This document shows, in pieces, positions 15,939 through 23,817 of a stretch of 64,000 nucleotides of DNA. Origin of the DNA: Paenibacillus pabuli (lineage in GTDB: Bacteria; Bacillota; Bacilli; Paenibacillales; Paenibacillaceae); the NCBI RefSeq assembly GCF_039831995.1, contig NZ_JBDOIO010000003.1:2604001-2668000 (forward strand), in the 5' to 3' direction. The number at the start of each line of letters is the position of its first letter. The stretch's first letter is position 1. A model generated the notes under the pieces. The model did no database searches. It saw only the letters and a list, made by a program, of their open reading frames with translations, and was not told the DNA's origin. The position numbers and the translations under genes were made by a program.

Positions 15939-16280
15939 ATGTCAACAAACAACAATCAAATAATTCTCAATATACGTTTTAAAATTAAGCCTGGTAAGAA
16001 AGAAACTTTCCGTGAAAGTCTATTTGCGATGATTAGCAACTTCAAAAGTGAACCTGCCTTTGTCAATGCGATCGTCTCCGATGATCTTGATCATTCTGAT
16101 GATCTTGTCATCTATGAGATCTGGCAAGGAACAAGAGAAAATTGGATTCAACACGAACTTAATAAACCTTATCGTGCTGAGTATGAAAGTGCACTTACCA
16201 ACCTTATTGATGATAGAATTGTAAGCTGGCTTGAACCAGTCGGTGAATGGGGAAGTACACTGACGAATGTAAGACGGTAA
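15939..16280 (+). CDS. ABM-domain protein (putative quinol monooxygenase)
   Basis: 113 residues from ATG 15939 (AAAAGGAG at 15923-15930; a GTG three bases earlier is the alternative). It is a single dimeric ferredoxin-like antibiotic biosynthesis monooxygenase domain: NIRFKIKPGKKETFRESLFA, EPAFVNAIVSDD, VIYEIWQGTRENWIQHELNK. Relatives oxidise quinols or related aromatics or act as small stress proteins. Position after an HxlR regulator suggests induction by an electrophile or quinone. The last residues (GEWGSTLTNVRR) extend past the usual domain end. Confidence 0.7.
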   Translation: MSTNNNQIILNIRFKIKPGKKETFRESLFAMISNFKSEPAFVNAIVSDDLDHSDDLVIYEIWQGTRENWIQHELNKPYRAEYESALTNLIDDRIVSWLEPVGEWGSTLTNVRR

Positions 16281-16485
16281 GTTTTTTAAGGTAAGGATTA
16301 TCACCTGCAGTCCTTGCTATAACTTCCAAGTTGATTTGTGACAAATGATCTCTGAATATTTCGCCGTGAAACAACAGTCACTGGATTTACTGCCACACTT
16401 AATCAATGGAAGATGTTCTCGCTAGCTTCACTATAATTGATGTTGTGGAGGATATGATAAAAAAGGCCCCTTTTTTTTGATCATA

Positions 16486-16506
16486 ATGTAACTGTAACTG
16501 TTACAT
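16486..16506. promoter_or_regulatory. Dyad ATGTAAC-N7-GTTACAT
   Basis: A perfect 7-base inverted repeat with a 7-base spacer that itself reads TGTAACT. It looks like a regulator binding site and now sits in front of a gene remnant. An A6GGCCCCT8 run at 16458-16478 just before it could be a weak terminator. Confidence 0.4.
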
Positions 16507-16559
16507 TTATGCCGATTTACCTTCATTGGAGAATAAGATGATGTGGCCGCAAATGCCTA

Positions 16560-16826
16560 TTGCTTTGTCGATGGTTCCTGACTGTACAGGCCACGTTCTT
16601 TATTGATGCTACCAACCGCTTTGAAAATATGGAACCTTTAGTTGGTGAATTGTCAGGAAAGAATTCGAGTGAAATCGTAGCCCAATATGCTCCGGGTGCT
16701 CGGGTAATCAAAGCTTTTAACAGTATTCCGATGGAATGGATTAAAAATTACACTCTGCTGCAGCAAGTAGGAAGTTCTCGTGCTGGATTAAATCTAAATC
16801 TGTTGGAGCGATACAGTGTACGATAA
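16560..16826 (+). pseudogene. Fragment of an NADPH-dependent F420 reductase-like protein
   Basis: From about 16596 the frame reads FIDATNRFENMEPLVGEL, SGKNSSEIVAQYAPGARV and IKAFNSIPMEWI. This is the middle of NADP-binding F420-reductase-like proteins (IDATNP...SSEIVAELAPGARVVKAFNT). The N-terminal Rossmann GxxGxxG half is absent and the sequence after NYT is unrelated. Upstream and downstream bases (16281-16559, 16827-17043) show no other gene. Confidence 0.6.
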
Positions 16827-17043
16827 CGCTATTCTAGGCACAAGTGCCAGCAGTTGTATGAACCAAATCTTATTGGTTGAAATGTCTCGTAATTTGCGGA
16901 CATTTACCGTCTCCGATATTCATGAATGTTAAGGACTATTCGTCAATCATATGGTCATAAAACTGATGAACGATTCGGAAAGTTGTGATTGGTTTCTAGT
17001 TATACGATTAAAGCACTAATAAAAGTACAAAGGGGTTATTAAT

Positions 17044-17922
17044 ATGGGTAAAATACTTATTACTGGAGCAACAGGTAATCTCGGCAGCAGGACACTAGAG
17101 CTTCTTCTAAAAAAAGTTCCGTCAAATCAGGTCGCTGTATTGGTACGTAATCCGGAATCCGAAAAAATGAAAAAGTTTGTTAAAGAAGGTATAGAAGCTC
17201 ACCAGGGCGACTATTTTGATTATAACTCACTTCTGCGAGCTTTTAATGGTGTTGAAAAAGTTATGCTTATTTCCGCGCAAGCATTTACCGACCGCAATAC
17301 CCAACATTTCAATGTCATCGCAGCTGCCAAACAGGCTGGTGTCAAACAAGTGATTTTCACGTCGATCATACGAAGAGAAAATTCAAATCTTATTGTGCCC
17401 GAAGTATCGATATCCGACTTATTTGCTGAACAAACACTTAAAGCATCCGGATTAGCCTATACCATTCTGCGGAATCCACCGTATCTTGAAGTCATGCATT
17501 CGTATTTCGGAGATGCGCTTAAAGTCGGCGTACGAGTACCAGCGGGTTCCGGTAAAGTAGCAGCTGCATCTCTGGACGATTTGGCGGCAGCCAACGTAGC
17601 CGTTCTCACTCAAAACGGGCACGAAAATAAGTCATATACTTTAAGTGGCAGCGAGGGAAGCTCTTTTGCAGACATCGCTGAAGCCCTCTCGGAAATTAGT
17701 GAGATAAATATCCCTTATGAGGCAATTAGCGAAAAAGAATATATAGACACTATGGTAGCGAATGGCTTGCCTGTTCTTATGACTGATTTCTTATTAGGTT
17801 GGGTGCGAGGAATCAACACTGGAGAATTCTCGGAGACGTCCGGGGATCTTGAACGTCTGATTGGCCGAAAACCAATGACATATAAGGAATTCTTTAAAAT
17901 CAAATCTCAGTTTTCTAAATAA
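17044..17922 (+). CDS. NmrA-like NAD(P)H-binding protein (QorB-type)
   Basis: 292 residues, ATG 17044 with AAAGGGG at 17029-17035. The Rossmann motif is GATGNLGS (residues 8-15), followed by VRNPESEK (NADP-phosphate binding), GDYFDYNSL, VKQVIFTSI and the C-terminal domain with GDLERLIGRKPMTYKEFF. Matches the type-2 quinone oxidoreductase/NmrA group in length and order. Intact, unlike the related remnants at 4026 and 5460. Likely reduces quinones or acts as a redox sensor; substrate unknown. Confidence 0.8.
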   Translation: MGKILITGATGNLGSRTLELLLKKVPSNQVAVLVRNPESEKMKKFVKEGIEAHQGDYFDYNSLLRAFNGVEKVMLISAQAFTDRNTQHFNVIAAAKQAGVKQVIFTSIIRRENSNLIVPEVSISDLFAEQTLKASGLAYTILRNPPYLEVMHSYFGDALKVGVRVPAGSGKVAAASLDDLAAANVAVLTQNGHENKSYTLSGSEGSSFADIAEALSEISEINIPYEAISEKEYIDTMVANGLPVLMTDFLLGWVRGINTGEFSETSGDLERLIGRKPMTYKEFFKIKSQFSK

Positions 17923-17975
17923 TCCATTTAGACAAAGACATTCCTTCCTTGGGAATATTATACCCTTGTTAAATT

Positions 17976-18005
17976 CAACTATCCTGCCCGTTAGCTTAAT
18001 GAAAC
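17976..18005 (+). repeat. Left-end copy of the CCCGTTAGCTTA repeat
   Basis: AACTATCCTGCCCGTTAGCT continues TAATGAAAC and matches the left end of the full repeats; the GCAG hairpin is absent. It lies 50 bases after the NmrA-like gene. Confidence 0.65.
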
Positions 18006-18193
18006 GGATATTACGTTACATTTCTTTGGGCATCTGTTCTTAACCTCAGGAAGAACTTTGTTCATGATAATAGCGACTTTGAATGGAACAATGTTCATGG
18101 TCCCGCGACACGAGGGGGAAAAATACTTTTGGCTTGCATTGATTGCAATTAACAGCTCTATGCACATCTGACATCAATATTCCATTTCGGCAA

Positions 18194-18260
18194 TCGGTAC
18201 AAGTTCTTGTCCTTAGCTCGGTACAAGTTCTTGTCCTTAGCTCGGGACAAGAATTTGTAT
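18194..18260. repeat. 24-base tandem repeat with an internal palindrome
   Basis: CGGTACAAGTTCTTGTCCTT+AGCT occurs twice exactly (18194-18217, 18218-18241), then a diverged third copy CGGGACAAGAATTTGTATCG. Each unit contains ACAAG-TT-CTTGT. A separate 15-mer GCGACTTTGAATG(G/A)A flanks the region at 18073 and 18288. Purpose unknown. Confidence 0.7.
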
Positions 18261-18529
18261 CGAAAAAATAATTTAAGGCGCTAAAATTGCGACTTTGAAT
18301 GAAAAAAAATACTCTTATGCACTTCCCAGATTAATTACTCGTTGCTATAGCTTTTACTGGATACCACCTGTCTTCTCGCTTAATAAAATGCCGAGAATCA
18401 TACTTCATATTCTTCTGATACCATAAATTCTTGCATTAAGTTTTGTATTACAACTTACAACTGCTGTATTGCTCTCTACGGTTATAGTTGTTTTTGAGGC
18501 ATCGTTTTTAATACTCGAAGACGGGAATT

Positions 18530-18805
18530 TTAAATAAAGTGGTTGTCCAGCTTTAGTAGTCTTTCAGAGAACACTTCATTTGTTCTGGTTGGTATTTGGC
18601 CAGTACGGCAAACTAAGGAAAAGTTTCGTTCAAGTCGAATACCTGGCATGGAGATTTCCTTCAACATTCCGGTAGTTAACTCCCTTTTTACAACCCAGCG
18701 AGACAACATTGCGATGCCTAATCCAGGGAACACAGCTTCCTTGACTCCCTGGCTACTGTCGAACTTAACTGAGGAATAAATAACGTACCAATGAAAAACT
18801 CATGC
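18530..18805 (-). pseudogene. C-terminal remnant of a LysR-family regulator
   Basis: The minus strand reads VKFDSSQGVKEAVFPGLGIA, MLSRWVVKRELTTGMLKEI and TNEVFSERLLKL, the effector-domain end of LysR proteins (compare the usual GLGIALLPRWVV pattern). The frame is cut by TGA near 18805 and no DNA-binding domain is found upstream. The open frame itself starts at GTG 18733. Confidence 0.65.
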
Positions 18806-18865
18806 TCAGGTAGGGATAGCGACAGGAACTTGCGGATTTACAACGATAAGGAGGTACCAAATTAA

Positions 18866-18912
18866 AAAGCCCAACTTCTCTGCAAAACAAAATAGAGAAA
18901 GTGAGCTTTTCA
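18866..18912 (-). terminator. Terminator downstream of the DJ-1/PfpI gene
   Basis: AAAAGCCCAACTTCTCT / AGAGAAAGTGAGCTTTT forms an imperfect hairpin with A and T flanks on both sides. It is 57 bases past the minus-strand DJ-1 stop. An orphan AAGGAGGTACC lies just before it on the plus strand with no start codon after it. Confidence 0.55.
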
Positions 18913-18968
18913 GTTACTTCATTATTTCTATTTGAACTAATATAAAACTGCTAAGTTGATTTTTTAGC

Positions 18969-19601
18969 TCAGCTATTTATTGAATTCATTAACTGGAAGA
19001 AGTATTCAGGCTTATGAGTCTTATTTAGGTTATACCATGAATGTAATGTATCTGGTGCAAATACATCTAATTTTTTCAGTACTTCCATCGCAAATTCCAG
19101 AGGAGCTATTCCTGATGCAGTAACTAAATTCGAATCAGATACCGCAGATCCTCCCTCATAGAACTTTTCTCCTTTATAGTTAGGACATACCATTTTAGTG
19201 TATTCTAAATTATTACTTGTATGCTTTCTAGTATCTAAGTATCCCATATTCGCAAGGGCCTCAGTTGCACCACAAATTGCAGCAACAATAGTGCCAAGCT
19301 TTAAAGCTTGGCCAATTCTTTCCAGGATAGGTTGATGAATTTCTTCATTCCAAGTAGTTCCTCCTGGTAAAATTAAAAGATCTTTACTCTCAAGAGTACA
19401 TCCCTCAAGGGGTATATCTGGTTTTATGCTCAGTCCTCCCATCGTAGTAATCATTTCTTTATTAGCTCCTACTGTAATTACTTTTAAAGGTACTAAATTT
19501 TTTTTGAAATATCTTCCTGAGTTTAGTTCAGCTATTAAATATCCATATTCCCAGTCCGACATTGTATTAAATACATATAGAAAAACTTTTTTTGTTTGCA
19601 T
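18969..19601 (-). CDS. DJ-1/PfpI-family protein
   Basis: 210 residues from ATG 19601 (MQTKKVFLYVFNTMSDWEYG), chosen because GGAGTG lies 8-13 bases upstream; a TTG five codons earlier overlaps that site. The conserved Glu is in DWEYGYL, the nucleophile Cys in the elbow AAICGATEALA, then TASGIAPLEFAMEVLKKL. The family includes chaperone-like glyoxalases, peptidases and regulators; the AICGAT elbow is of the YdeA/ThiJ type. It is downstream of a WYL regulator on the same strand with a perfect palindrome in the gap. Confidence 0.85.
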   Translation of the reverse strand: MQTKKVFLYVFNTMSDWEYGYLIAELNSGRYFKKNLVPLKVITVGANKEMITTMGGLSIKPDIPLEGCTLESKDLLILPGGTTWNEEIHQPILERIGQALKLGTIVAAICGATEALANMGYLDTRKHTSNNLEYTKMVCPNYKGEKFYEGGSAVSDSNLVTASGIAPLEFAMEVLKKLDVFAPDTLHSWYNLNKTHKPEYFFQLMNSINS

Positions 19602-19642
19602 CCAATAACACTCCAATCACAATTGATATAGCCAACTATAAC

Positions 19643-19677
19643 ATTACTTCCCTGACACCTAGCGTCAGGGAAGTAAT
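19643..19677. promoter_or_regulatory. Perfect 14-base palindrome between WYL regulator and DJ-1 gene
   Basis: ATTACTTCCCTGAC (19643-19656), loop ACCTAGC, GTCAGGGAAGTAAT (19664-19677). It overlaps the first base of the regulator stop codon and ends 42 bases before the DJ-1 start. There is no T-run on either side, so an operator (perhaps of the WYL regulator) or a transcript-processing hairpin is more likely than a terminator. Confidence 0.6.
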
Positions 19678-20639
19678 CAAATTTGATGAAATTTTATTAA
19701 TTCCGACAAAGCTTCAATCATTCTTTTCTTAAGGCTGAGTGGCTCAATAACTCGAATAGATTTACCGTACGTTAAAAGTAAATAAGGTACATATGTATGT
19801 AACATATCTTTCTCAAGATGAAATACTGCTTGATTTGAAGTCCACTCTTGTAAATAATGTCCTAGAAACCAATGTTGGCAAATATCAGCTAATACACTTT
19901 TATCCCCATGAATAACCAAAGAAATAATCCCCTCCTTATCTTCTATAGTTGGAAGAAGATTTTTCATAAAAAAGACACGAGCTGGAAAATTTTCTGGCCG
20001 ATTAAACTTATTTTCGGTTAGCATTAGACTTTCAATTCGATCTACTCTAAAACTACGGATATCATTCCTAAGATGACAAAATCCAATCACATACCACTTA
20101 CTATTCCAATAGATAATTCTGTACGGATCGACCAATCTATAATTTAATTGCTTTTCGCCACTTTTATGGTGGAGAATTTTTACTGAGTACCCGCCAGCTA
20201 CGGCCTGCTCCAACTCCTTCAAAAAAGGTTCCATAGAGAGTGAACTTAATCGGCTTATTACTTCAAGACTAGTTAAATGTTGGTTTAACTTTGTTTCCTG
20301 CTCTTGATTTGAGTATTTACTTAGTTTAGAAATGGCCCTATTTAGTGCTTCACCTCCATAATATCCGGCTTCTTCTGCAAAAACAGCAGCGTGAAATAGT
20401 GAAGTTTTCTCCTCAAAATCAAAAAAAAGAGGAGCCTCAATAAAATTGTTCAATAAAGTGTATCCACCGTTATGTCCTGGTTCTGAAATTATAGGTACGC
20501 CACTTGTTGAAAGTGTATCAATATATCGATACACAGTCCTTATATTCATCTCTAACTTTTCTGAAATTTGTTTTGCAGTAATTTTTTCACCTGAACGAAG
20601 CATCCATAGAATTGCTAACATATTGTCAACCTTAGGCAT
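19677..20639 (-). CDS. YafY-type HTH/WYL-domain transcriptional regulator
   Basis: 320 residues from ATG 20639 with GAGGTGG before it. N-terminal DeoR-like HTH (ITAKQISEKLEMNIRTVYRY, about 20-45), a central helical region, and the WYL domain with KWYVIGFCHLRNDIRSFRVD (about 185-205), then the C-terminal extension (WCX-like). WYL regulators sense an unknown ligand or nucleic acid and usually control neighbouring genes. It probably forms one transcript with the 38-codon frame upstream and the DJ-1 gene downstream. Confidence 0.85.
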   Translation of the reverse strand: MPKVDNMLAILWMLRSGEKITAKQISEKLEMNIRTVYRYIDTLSTSGVPIISEPGHNGGYTLLNNFIEAPLFFDFEEKTSLFHAAVFAEEAGYYGGEALNRAISKLSKYSNQEQETKLNQHLTSLEVISRLSSLSMEPFLKELEQAVAGGYSVKILHHKSGEKQLNYRLVDPYRIIYWNSKWYVIGFCHLRNDIRSFRVDRIESLMLTENKFNRPENFPARVFFMKNLLPTIEDKEGIISLVIHGDKSVLADICQHWFLGHYLQEWTSNQAVFHLEKDMLHTYVPYLLLTYGKSIRVIEPLSLKKRMIEALSELIKFHQI

Positions 20640-20673
20640 ATAATTCCACCTCTATATGAAATTTATTTTTCTA

Positions 20674-20790
20674 TTATACATTTCCGATTGTTCCTGGTTC
20701 CATCTGTTTACTTCCTATTACTAATGATCCTGAATTTATTTCCAAATATTGAATCGAACCTTCTTCAAGGCGTAGTTCAATGATTTCCAT
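20674..20790 (-). CDS. Possible 38-residue protein upstream of the WYL regulator
   Basis: ATG 20790 is preceded at normal spacing by GAGGTGAG; the product begins MEIIELRLEEGSIQYLE and ends MEPGTIGNV. It is acidic with no membrane segment. The stop is 35 bases before the WYL start, on the same strand. The good start context is the main support; no homologue is recognised. It could be a small regulator partner or a leader peptide. Confidence 0.4.
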   Translation of the reverse strand: MEIIELRLEEGSIQYLEINSGSLVIGSKQMEPGTIGNV

Positions 20791-20856
20791 TTTCTCACCT
20801 CAGTTATCAAAGATAAAGCAATCTCCAATCAAGTTATACCACAAATGTTATACGTT

Positions 20857-20890
20857 ACACTAACCTGCCCGTTAGCTTAAGAAAGCCGAT
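20857..20890 (+). repeat. Left-end copy of the CCCGTTAGCTTA repeat
   Basis: ACACTAACCTGCCCGTTAGC then TTAAGAAAGCCGAT; the hairpin half is lost. The rest of the 310-base gap 20791-21101 shows no gene. Confidence 0.65.
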
Positions 20891-21101
20891 TAATTGGGCC
20901 ATCCCCCCATTCAGTAAACGCCAAAAGAAACGTCTTAAGTTGCGGCCGTTTAGTTTTTCTGAAATCGATCCTGATTATAGAACAAAGATATACTCGCTTA
21001 TTTGCTGATCAACTTCGAGTTTACATCGTTTCTTCATCTTGTTGTACATTTTCCAGTCTTAGAATAGCTGAAGCTAGCAAGGTTGTGTTTATCGTTAATC
21101 A

Positions 21102-21656
21102 GTGAACTGCCCCCTGCGTTTAGTCCACACCGCTTCTGGAGCAATTATTCCTTACGCATCAGGACTTCCAGTAGCGTTGACTACGGTATTAGGTGGACTT
21201 TTGAATACCTCCAGTTTAGTTGGTTTTGGTAACAGTGCTGGGGGAGTAAGTGTTAACGGAGGGATTATTGATCTCACAGGCGCTGCAGGCACTTTGCTTA
21301 ACTTTGCTTTCTCGGCATCCCGTGCAGGAACGATTACCTCACTGGCCGCTTATTTCAGTACGACAGCTGGACTTAGCTTGGTTGGATCTACAGTAACCAT
21401 AACCGCACAACTATACCAATCTACTACACCTAATAACTCCTTTACGGCTGTACCGGGTGCAGTGGTAACCTTGGCTCCAACACTGACCGGCGTCTTGGCA
21501 TTGGGCACAATATCCAGCGGATTGACTACAGGGCTGAGTATTCCGGTTGCCGCCGGTGACCGACTGCTTATGGTTTTCTCAGCATCAGTAACAGCCGGAA
21601 TTGATGTGGCTTCAACCATTGCGGGATATGCAAGCGGAAGTCTTACTATCACTTAA
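21102..21656 (+). pseudogene. BclB-type exosporium protein C-terminal domain, collagen region missing
   Basis: The 184-codon frame from GTG 21102 has no binding site. From residue 13 it reads [56 protein letters not shown] and so on, the C-terminal trimerisation-type domain of BclB-related exosporium glycoproteins. In those proteins the domain follows a long collagen-like Gly-X-X region; here only [12 protein letters not shown] precedes it. So this is either a 5'-truncated remnant or a rare free-standing domain. The C-terminal domain itself is uninterrupted. Confidence 0.7.
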
Positions 21657-21696
21657 CGGAGTTACGCTTTATCTTTATATCAAATCAATCAAGAAA

Positions 21697-21733
21697 CAGG
21701 GACCCTCACCGATCATGGCGAGAGGTCCTTGTC
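21697..21733 (+). terminator. Terminator after the BclB-like frame
   Basis: AGGGACCCTC pairs imperfectly with GAGAGGTCCTT, followed by GTCTATTTGTC. It is 40 bases after the stop. The following 200 bases (21734-21936) show no gene. Confidence 0.5.
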
Positions 21734-21936
21734 TATTTGTCAAACCAGTAGAGTATAGTGCTATTAGATCAGATCTCAGGCTTCGTTGGTATGCAGTGTG
21801 AATTATGTCCGTTCTCCTTTACATTGCAGTCAATGGGATTGAAACGACAGTTGCTGGAATTACTCATAAAGCTGGATTAACCCGTTTAATAATCACATGC
21901 GTTCTAATTTTTGTATGACCACACCAGCGCTCATTA

Positions 21937-22020
21937 TACTAACCTTCCCGTTTGATAAACAAAAGCAGCCGATCACAATGATCTGCTGCTTTCTTCGTAT
22001 TATTGAACTATAGTACCCGT
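21937..22020 (+). repeat. CCCGTTAGCTTA/GCAG-hairpin repeat abutting a broken ASCH gene
   Basis: ACTAACCTTCCCGTTTGATA, then AAAGCAGCCGATC / GATCTGCTGCTTT, then TCTTCGTATTATTGAACTAT and AGTACCCGT. The tail stops inside the consensus (CCCGT instead of CCCGTTAGCTTA) exactly where ASCH homology begins. Confidence 0.75.
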
Positions 22021-22427
22021 ACTGGATGTTTGGAGATGGTTCTAAGGAGATGGGCGATGAATTAGCAAAGCTTGTTGTTGACGGCATAAAAACAGCAACA
22101 TGTGCTGCATATTATGTATATGAGTTTGAAAACGAGGAGCCACCTAAACAAGAATACGATATTGTATTAGACGGCAGCAATCAACCTGCAGCCATTATTC
22201 AATACACCAACGTAGAACTACTCAAAATGAATGAAGTGTCTGCTGACTTTGCGAAAAATGAAGGTGAAGGCGATTTGAGTTATACATATTGGTATGAAGA
22301 GCACGTCAAATTTTTTACGTGGGAGCTTGGTTTATACAATCTTACTTTTAGTGATGATTTAATGTTAGTATGTCAAACTTTTCGAGTCGTTGCCGCAGGA
22401 ACTTCTAAATTCAGGTTTTCTTTTTGA
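22021..22427 (+). pseudogene. ASCH-domain protein body without its N-terminus
   Basis: The open frame starts at ATG 22026. It reads WMFGDGSKEMGDELAKLVVD, GIKTATCAAYYVYEFE, NEGEGDLSYTYWYEEHVKFF and LMLVCQTFRVV, a clear ASCH domain (RNA-binding-like/nuclease-related fold). The usual 25-30 residue N-terminus before W-x-F-G-D is missing; repeat sequence takes its place. After FRVV the reading frame runs into sequence that, on the other strand, encodes an ASCH-type N-terminus (22468-22373). Best explained by inversion of the body within the gene. Confidence 0.65.
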
Positions 22428-22468
22428 GCATACAACTGCCAATATTGTTCAATTATGTTTGTTGTCAT
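22373..22468 (-). pseudogene. N-terminal fragment of the ASCH gene, opposite strand
   Basis: ATG 22468, preceded by AAGGAGAG at ideal spacing, gives MTTNIIEQYWQLYAQKENLN then LEVPAATT, and stops at TGA 22375-22373. EQYW...E is how ASCH proteins of this type begin, just before the WxFGD block. That block is found on the opposite strand at 22021. The two pieces together would make one complete protein of about 150 residues. Confidence 0.6.
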
Positions 22469-22607
22469 GATGTTCTCTCCTTCCAGATCAATTTGATATA
22501 TGGGTAATTACAGCATTTAATTCAACTTGAGAAGCTTGAGTTTAGAAAGGTATATTTCACCTTCTTTATTCATGAGTGCTTTAAAAGAACTCATCAACTC
22601 TCACGTT

Positions 22608-22636
22608 TCGCTATAGTTTCCCGTTAATTTAGTGAA
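22608..22636 (+). repeat. Right-end copy of the CCCGTTAGCTTA repeat
   Basis: TCGCTATAGTTTCCCGTTAA followed by TTTAGTGAA matches the right end of the unit (GAGCTATCGTTTCCCGTTAG). It overlaps the 3' end of the DinB-like gene, supplying its stop codon region. Confidence 0.6.
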
Positions 22637-23157
22637 TTATTACATAAGCCTGCCTCCACAAGCTTCTCATCCAGTCTTGCCTTTTGGCGCAAATGATGCC
22701 TGCTGTGCATGCCAATCATCTCAAACCATTCACGCGCGTTAAGCCAGCCAAACCAGCCATGACGCACCTTGCAAACCTGATTCGTTCCGCGAACGTGTAC
22801 CTCCCAGTATCTCATTTTTTTTAACACCTGCTCCAGACCGGCTATGATCTCTTCCTTACTATTGGGGTTACGGGTCCTGTTGACTGGTTCCTCAAGTTTC
22901 ACACGGACATCGGGCCACACTTTTTCGATAAACGCCTTCGTTCCGTCTTCAGTCTTGCCTCCATGTTTTTCTTGTGTCGCCATCGTACAAGTTTGAATAT
23001 GATCGATGTACTCTTCTGCCACATCGATCACGTGAATATACATTTGTCCAATCGACCAAACGTCTTCCTGGGATTTATACCGCAACTGGTCTATCGTATA
23101 TCCAGCCAGACTTCGCTTATATTGCTCGATAATAGCCAGGGAATCATTTTTTAACAT
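22624..23157 (-). CDS. DinB-family protein
   Basis: 177 residues, ATG 23157 with GGGGTGA upstream. A four-helix-bundle DinB/YfiT-type protein: SQEDVWSIGQMYIHVIDVAE, EYIDHI, then MIGMHSRHHLRQKARLDE. The metal-binding histidines are in MYIHV and MHSRHH. Such proteins are often thiol-dependent metalloenzymes; the exact role is unknown. The last codons come from repeat-like sequence (22624-22636), so the native C-terminus may have been replaced. In the same direction and 15 bases after the VOC gene. Confidence 0.75.
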   Translation of the reverse strand: MLKNDSLAIIEQYKRSLAGYTIDQLRYKSQEDVWSIGQMYIHVIDVAEEYIDHIQTCTMATQEKHGGKTEDGTKAFIEKVWPDVRVKLEEPVNRTRNPNSKEEIIAGLEQVLKKMRYWEVHVRGTNQVCKVRHGWFGWLNAREWFEMIGMHSRHHLRQKARLDEKLVEAGLCNNSLN

Positions 23158-23172
23158 ACTGTTTTCACCCCA

Positions 23173-23580
23173 TCACATCATAGTCGTTAAAGCACCTGCG
23201 CTATCTCCCAAATGTGCCCGAGGATCGGCAAAACAAGCCGTCCGCCGCCCCCAAGGACGCGTTATCGGCCCATTTAACAATGTAACGCCCCGCATTTCCA
23301 ACTCGTTGCATACACGGTTAACGTCAGGCACTTGGATTGTAAACAGGAACCTTGCGCCATCCTCGACACGACCAAACTGAGCCGGATTAATCAATTCTCG
23401 GGCATTTGATTGATTTAAGAGGTTTATGCATGTATTTCCGTAATCAAATACTGCACAGTTTTCGTCTTCGTATTGGATTAATAGTTGAAACGACTCTTGG
23501 TAAAACGTCTTCGACCGCTGCAGATCTTCCACAAATAATGTGATTTCGGTAATTTTATTCGCCCAGCCAGTTGTCCCCAC
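23173..23580 (-). pseudogene. VOC/glyoxalase-family protein with a C-terminal frameshift
   Basis: GTG 23580 with GGAG before it opens a 135-residue frame: MGTTGWANKITEITLFVEDL, a typical VOC protein up to TACFADP. There the frame continues RAHLGDSAGALTTMM, which fits nothing, while the neighbouring frame reads GHIWEIAQVL followed by TAA (stop at 23189-23187), the expected VOC ending with its metal-binding Glu. The shift lies at about 23217-23222 (two bases lost or one gained). Either a pseudogene, a variant with an altered tail, or a sequencing error. Confidence 0.65.
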
Positions 23581-23726
23581 CTACATCCGCTCCTATCATT
23601 TATTAGTAAACTCTCGAATCATTCCGGTCGTTTGCTTGTTCGTTCCTTCTCTACTCTACATCCAGTAACTCAATTTCGCTTGGTTGGAATTTTCTGTATG
23701 AAATATGTGTTTCGACGTTCTTATCC

Positions 23727-23817
23727 AACTAACCTGCCCGTTAATTGAACAAAAGCAGCTGATCACAGGGATCAACTGCTTTCTTGGTTATTGAGCTATC
23801 GTTTCCCGTTAGCTTAT
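23727..23817 (+). repeat. CCCGTTAGCTTA/GCAG-hairpin repeat, most complete copy
   Basis: AACTAACCTGCCCGTTAATT, hairpin AAAGCAGCTGATC-ACAGG-GATCAACTGCTTT, CTTGGTTATTGAGCTATCG, TTTCCCGTTAGCTTA. The unit is thus flanked by two direct CCCGTTAnnTnA motifs 70 bases apart. The hairpin followed by TTTCTT can act as a terminator. Confidence 0.8.
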
